Notes under the pieces: model-generated | The model's input: the letters and a program-made list of their open reading frames with translations, nothing else | Told to the model about the DNA's origin: nothing | The model's database searches: none | Shown here: in pieces, positions 6,059-7,517 of the stretch | Layout: each line of letters starts with the position of its first letter | How positions within the stretch are numbered: position 1 is the stretch's first letter | Origin: Candidatus Helarchaeota archaeon | GTDB taxonomy: Archaea > Asgardarchaeota > Lokiarchaeia > Helarchaeales > HEL-GB-A | Length of the DNA: 7,517 nt | NCBI GenBank assembly: GCA_016840125.1 | Contig: JAEOSY010000510.1 | Coordinates: 1-7,517 of the forward strand | Direction of reading: 5' to 3' | Position numbers and translations under genes: made by a program

Positions 6059-7174
6059 TTGAGAAAATTAGGCTTGATTATAAATCCCATTGCTGGTATG
6101 GGTGGAAAAGTAGGTCTTAAAGGAACTGATGGAATAGCAATTTTAGAAAAATCCAAAAGCCTAGGTGCAGTGCCAGAATCTCCAAAACGTGCAATAGAAG
6201 CTCTGAAAAGACTCATTTCCATTAAAGATGATATTGAAATAATAACTTATCCTGGTGACATGGGAGAACATGTCGCTCAATCCTGCGGTTTCAACCCTAA
6301 AGTAATAGGTGCTATAAAAGCAGGGGAAACAACCGCTATGGATACACAAAAGGCTGCTAAAGATTTATTAGACCTAGAAGTTGACCTTTTACTTTTTGCT
6401 GGGGGTGATGGAACTGCTCGAGATATCTATAATGCTGTAGGAGATAAAATGATTGTTTTAGGCATCCCTGCCGGTGTAAAAATTCATTCGGCTGTTTTTG
6501 CGTGTAACCCAATGAGGGCGGGAGATCTAGCGGTATTATACCTTCAAAAAAGAACAAAGAGGGTAAAAGAAGCTGAAGTTATGGATATTAATGAAGAGGC
6601 TTTTAGAGCTGGCACTGTAACTGCCAAGCTATATGGCTACTTGAAGATTCCATTTGAGAGACAACATATTCAGCGACTAAAAGCTGGAAGTTCAACAAAT
6701 GAAAGCTATTCCCAAGAAGCAATTGCTGCAGACATTATTGAAAATATGGATGATGACCATTTCTATATTATTGGTCCAGGCACAACCACCAGACCAATCA
6801 TGAAAAAATTGAATTTAGAATGTACATTGTTAGGGGTAGATCTCATCTATCGAAAAAAGCTTGTAGGAAAAGATCTAAGTGAGAAGAAAATATTAGAATA
6901 TTTAAGCGGAAAGAAAGCCAAAATGGTTGTTACTCCTATTGGAGGGCAAGGTTACTTATTTGGACGAGGTAACCAACAATTAAGCCCTACGGTAATTAAA
7001 CAGGTTGGAAAAGAAAATATTATTGTGGTGGCAACAAAAGAAAAGATTAATTCACTTAGAGGCAATCCTTTTTTAGTTGATTCAGGAGATAATGAAGTAA
7101 ATTCAATGCTAAGTGGCTATATTACTGTGATAACTGGATATCGTGAAAGAGCCGTTTACAAAGCAACTTTTTGA
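6059..7174 (+). CDS. ATP-NAD kinase family protein (COG3199, AcoX-like)
   Basis: The 371-residue product matches the long ATP-NAD kinase-like family that includes AcoX of acetoin operons. [14 protein letters not shown] opens the protein (residues 3-16), [11 protein letters not shown] carries the nucleotide-binding GGDGT (115-119), and [36 protein letters not shown] and [15 protein letters not shown]...LLGVDLI follow, all in family order. Members are annotated as phosphorylating NAD to NADP, but for AcoX-type proteins the true substrate is poorly established. The start is TTG at 6059: an in-frame TGA lies at 6050, and the family N-terminus begins immediately, so no ATG upstream is possible. 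The ribosome site is weak (AAAGATGAT). The gene is 64 bases after the GcvPB-like gene on the same strand. AcoX also accompanies a lipoyl-dependent dehydrogenase, so a link to an amino-acid-degrading complex is plausible. The gene appears complete, and its arginine codons are mostly AGA/AGG. Confidence 0.88.
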   Translation: MRKLGLIINPIAGMGGKVGLKGTDGIAILEKSKSLGAVPESPKRAIEALKRLISIKDDIEIITYPGDMGEHVAQSCGFNPKVIGAIKAGETTAMDTQKAAKDLLDLEVDLLLFAGGDGTARDIYNAVGDKMIVLGIPAGVKIHSAVFACNPMRAGDLAVLYLQKRTKRVKEAEVMDINEEAFRAGTVTAKLYGYLKIPFERQHIQRLKAGSSTNESYSQEAIAADIIENMDDDHFYIIGPGTTTRPIMKKLNLECTLLGVDLIYRKKLVGKDLSEKKILEYLSGKKAKMVVTPIGGQGYLFGRGNQQLSPTVIKQVGKENIIVVATKEKINSLRGNPFLVDSGDNEVNSMLSGYITVITGYRERAVYKATF

Positions 7175-7517
7175 AGATTTATCGTCTAATTTGAACTTTA
7201 ATGGTCAACAAATTCGAGATTTTTGCAGAACATTGTGCTAGTAGTAAGGAGAAGGAAAAGGCTCTAAATTCACTTTAATGCTACTATTGGAGTGAATGAA
7301 GAATATTATATTTTCAATCAATAAAGCAGTTAAATACAATCTTGAAAGAGGTATTAATAAAGTTCAATGGTAAGTTAAACTAAATCGCTTAATTATTCGT
7401 CGCAAAACATTTGTTATATTTGATTTTTGCCATTATGATGACGTATAACCAACGTTAATCGACATCAGAACTCTTTAAGCTAATTGAAAAGAAAAAAGAG
7501 ATAAAAAAACCCTCCTA
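7175..7517. other. AT-rich intergenic region without a supportable gene
   Basis: These 343 bases contain frequent stops in every frame. A short + strand run after the kinase gene reads as protein-like (FNGQQIRDFCRTLC, then stops), and a second one near 7300 reads SINKAVKYNLERGINKVQW, but they are in broken context and match nothing I recognise. One imperfectly placed inverted repeat, ATTCACT/AGTGAAT (7268-7274 and 7291-7297), is present. No tRNA, clear terminator hairpin or promoter for a further gene is evident. A decayed gene is possible. Confidence 0.4.

Noticed and set aside
7268..7297. ATTCACT/AGTGAAT inverted repeat as an intrinsic terminator of the kinase gene
   Set aside because: The stem is AT-rich with a 16-base loop and no T run follows; it is about 95 bases past the stop codon.
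7402..7430. GCAAAA/TTTTGC inverted repeat
   Set aside because: Six AT-rich base pairs with a 17-base loop are expected by chance in this composition.

Overview
The window is a five-gene stretch, all on the + strand, from a low-to-moderate GC prokaryote. My leaning is towards an archaeon, for example an Asgard- or Bathyarchaeia-like lineage. The reasons are a PKD plus DUF6345-type surface protein, AGA/AGG-rich arginine codons in most genes, and TATA-like boxes close upstream of the starts. No rRNA, tRNA or lineage marker is present, and clear AAGGA-type ribosome binding sites also fit a bacterium, so this assignment is weak.

Layout: (1) 2-1522 is the 3' part of a gene for an exported, membrane-anchored protein with a PKD-like domain, two adjacent membrane helices and a C-terminal DUF6345-like domain; it enters from the left edge. 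(2) 1523-1885 is a 363-base gap with a T-rich probable terminator, a cluster of short perfect palindromes and a minus-strand protein-like fragment, possibly the scar of a mobile element. (3) 1901-3301 encodes a GcvPA-like protein (alpha half of split glycine decarboxylase). (4) 3377-4360 encodes an agmatinase/guanidino-acid-type ureohydrolase with all metal ligands. (5) 4447-5994 encodes a GcvPB-like protein (PLP-lysine half). (6) 6059-7174 encodes a COG3199/AcoX-type ATP-NAD kinase with a TTG start. (7) 7175-7517 is AT-rich with no supportable gene.

Genes 3-6 are co-directional with gaps of 64-86 bases and look like one functional unit. The two P-protein halves are normally adjacent; here a ureohydrolase lies between them. 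Both halves keep the P-protein fold signatures but have lost several hallmark glycine-site motifs, and no gcvH, gcvT or lpd is seen. The best reading is a divergent P-protein-like PLP decarboxylase/lyase that works with the ureohydrolase, perhaps on the amino acid released with urea from a guanidino compound, with the kinase in an NADP-supplying or unknown small-molecule role. That pathway is inference. The ureohydrolase gene has strikingly different arginine codon use from every neighbour, suggesting it was acquired separately.
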